A DNA stretch of 39,691 nucleotides, from the NCBI GenBank assembly GCA_902522385.1, contig CABYVK010000012.1, positions 1-39,691 on the forward strand, read 5' to 3'. This DNA is from an uncultured Pelagibacteraceae bacterium. Lineage in GTDB: Bacteria > Pseudomonadota > Alphaproteobacteria > Pelagibacterales > Pelagibacteraceae. Position numbers and translations under genes: made by a program. How positions within the stretch are numbered: the stretch's first letter is position 1; each line of letters begins with the position of its first letter. Below the pieces are notes generated by a model. The model worked only from the letters and a program-made list of their open reading frames with translations. It was not told the origin of the DNA and did no database searches. This document shows positions 39,614 through 39,691 of the stretch, piece by piece.

Positions 39614-39691
39614 TTATCCTGAAAAATTTTCCATAAAGTCTCCATCCATGGGAGTGATTTTTGCAGAATCTAAGTCAACACCAGCTGCAGC
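39614..39691 (-). CDS. C-terminal end of an unidentified gene (partial)
   Basis: An open frame enters from the right edge on the minus strand and stops at 39614-39616. The 25 visible codons read AAAGVDLDSAKITPM then DGDFMENFSG. No family can be named from so short a tail. It is 17 nt upstream of the 94-residue gene, in the same direction, and an AGGAGG sits between them, so it is likely the previous gene of the small-protein operon. Confidence 0.6.
   Translation of the reverse strand, partial: AAAGVDLDSAKITPMDGDFMENFSG

Noticed and set aside
1..39691. CRISPR arrays, insertion sequences, phage genes, tRNA-linked attachment sites
   Set aside because: No repeat-spacer pattern, transposase, integrase or tRNA was seen on either strand.

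Overview
The window is an AT-rich (roughly 30% GC by eye), very tightly packed bacterial segment. It most resembles a SAR11 / Candidatus Pelagibacter-type alphaproteobacterium. The proteins are rich in Lys, Ile and Asn, and most genes are separated by 0-15 nt or overlap through TAATG or ATGA junctions. The gene content (dimethylglycine dehydrogenase-type GcvT protein with ETF, SfuABC iron uptake, a TRAP transporter, AcuI, and several glycine betaine / sugar-acid type enzymes) fits a marine oligotroph. I see no tRNA, rRNA, insertion sequence, phage gene or CRISPR array.

Layout. (1) 1-3730: the end of a dimethylglycine/sarcosine dehydrogenase-like gene, then etfB, etfA and ETF-ubiquinone oxidoreductase, forming an electron path from a flavin dehydrogenase to quinone. 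(2) 3732-5225, minus: DUF2237 protein, 2OG-Fe oxygenase-like protein and hisI. (3) 5303-7813: folE, acuI-like reductase and a LysR regulator. (4) 7866-11922: an iron-uptake operon (binding protein, small Cys-rich protein, fused permease, ATPase) behind tandem Fur-like palindromes, followed by azlCD. (5) 12928-15533: a redox cluster with an ETHE1-type persulfide dioxygenase, two c-type cytochromes, a DUF4396 membrane protein and cytochrome b561. A hypothetical gene follows, then the largest non-coding gap of the window (16075-16358).

(6) 16359-30080 is the most distinctive region, a large divergent sugar-acid catabolic locus. The minus arm has a UxaA/GarD dehydratase, an EamA exporter/importer and a 3-hydroxyisobutyrate-dehydrogenase-family protein. 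The plus arm has an IlvD/Edd sugar-acid dehydratase, a D-2-hydroxyacid dehydrogenase, a complete TRAP transporter, a second HIBADH-family enzyme, an SDR resembling 2-keto-3-deoxy-L-fuconate dehydrogenase, an FAH-family hydrolase, an enolase-superfamily dehydratase/cycloisomerase and an SMP-30 lactonase. Together these could import a sugar acid, open lactones, dehydrate to a 2-keto-3-deoxy acid, oxidise it to the diketo acid and cleave it hydrolytically to pyruvate plus a 2-hydroxyacid, without kinase or aldolase. PEP carboxylase and CcdA follow without a gap.

(7) 33463-36950: azoreductase-like flavoprotein, a TauD/gamma-butyrobetaine-dioxygenase-like enzyme, HisN-type phosphatase, DUF924 and DUF952. 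(8) 36929-39691, minus: two SMR-like proteins that lack the usual membrane glutamate, then an operon of very small soluble proteins (HCCA-isomerase-like, NTF2-like, GYD-like, cupin, an alpha/beta-barrel-like protein and the tail of another gene) with unusually strong Shine-Dalgarno sites.

All functional names are from reading the translations against remembered family motifs; no search was run.
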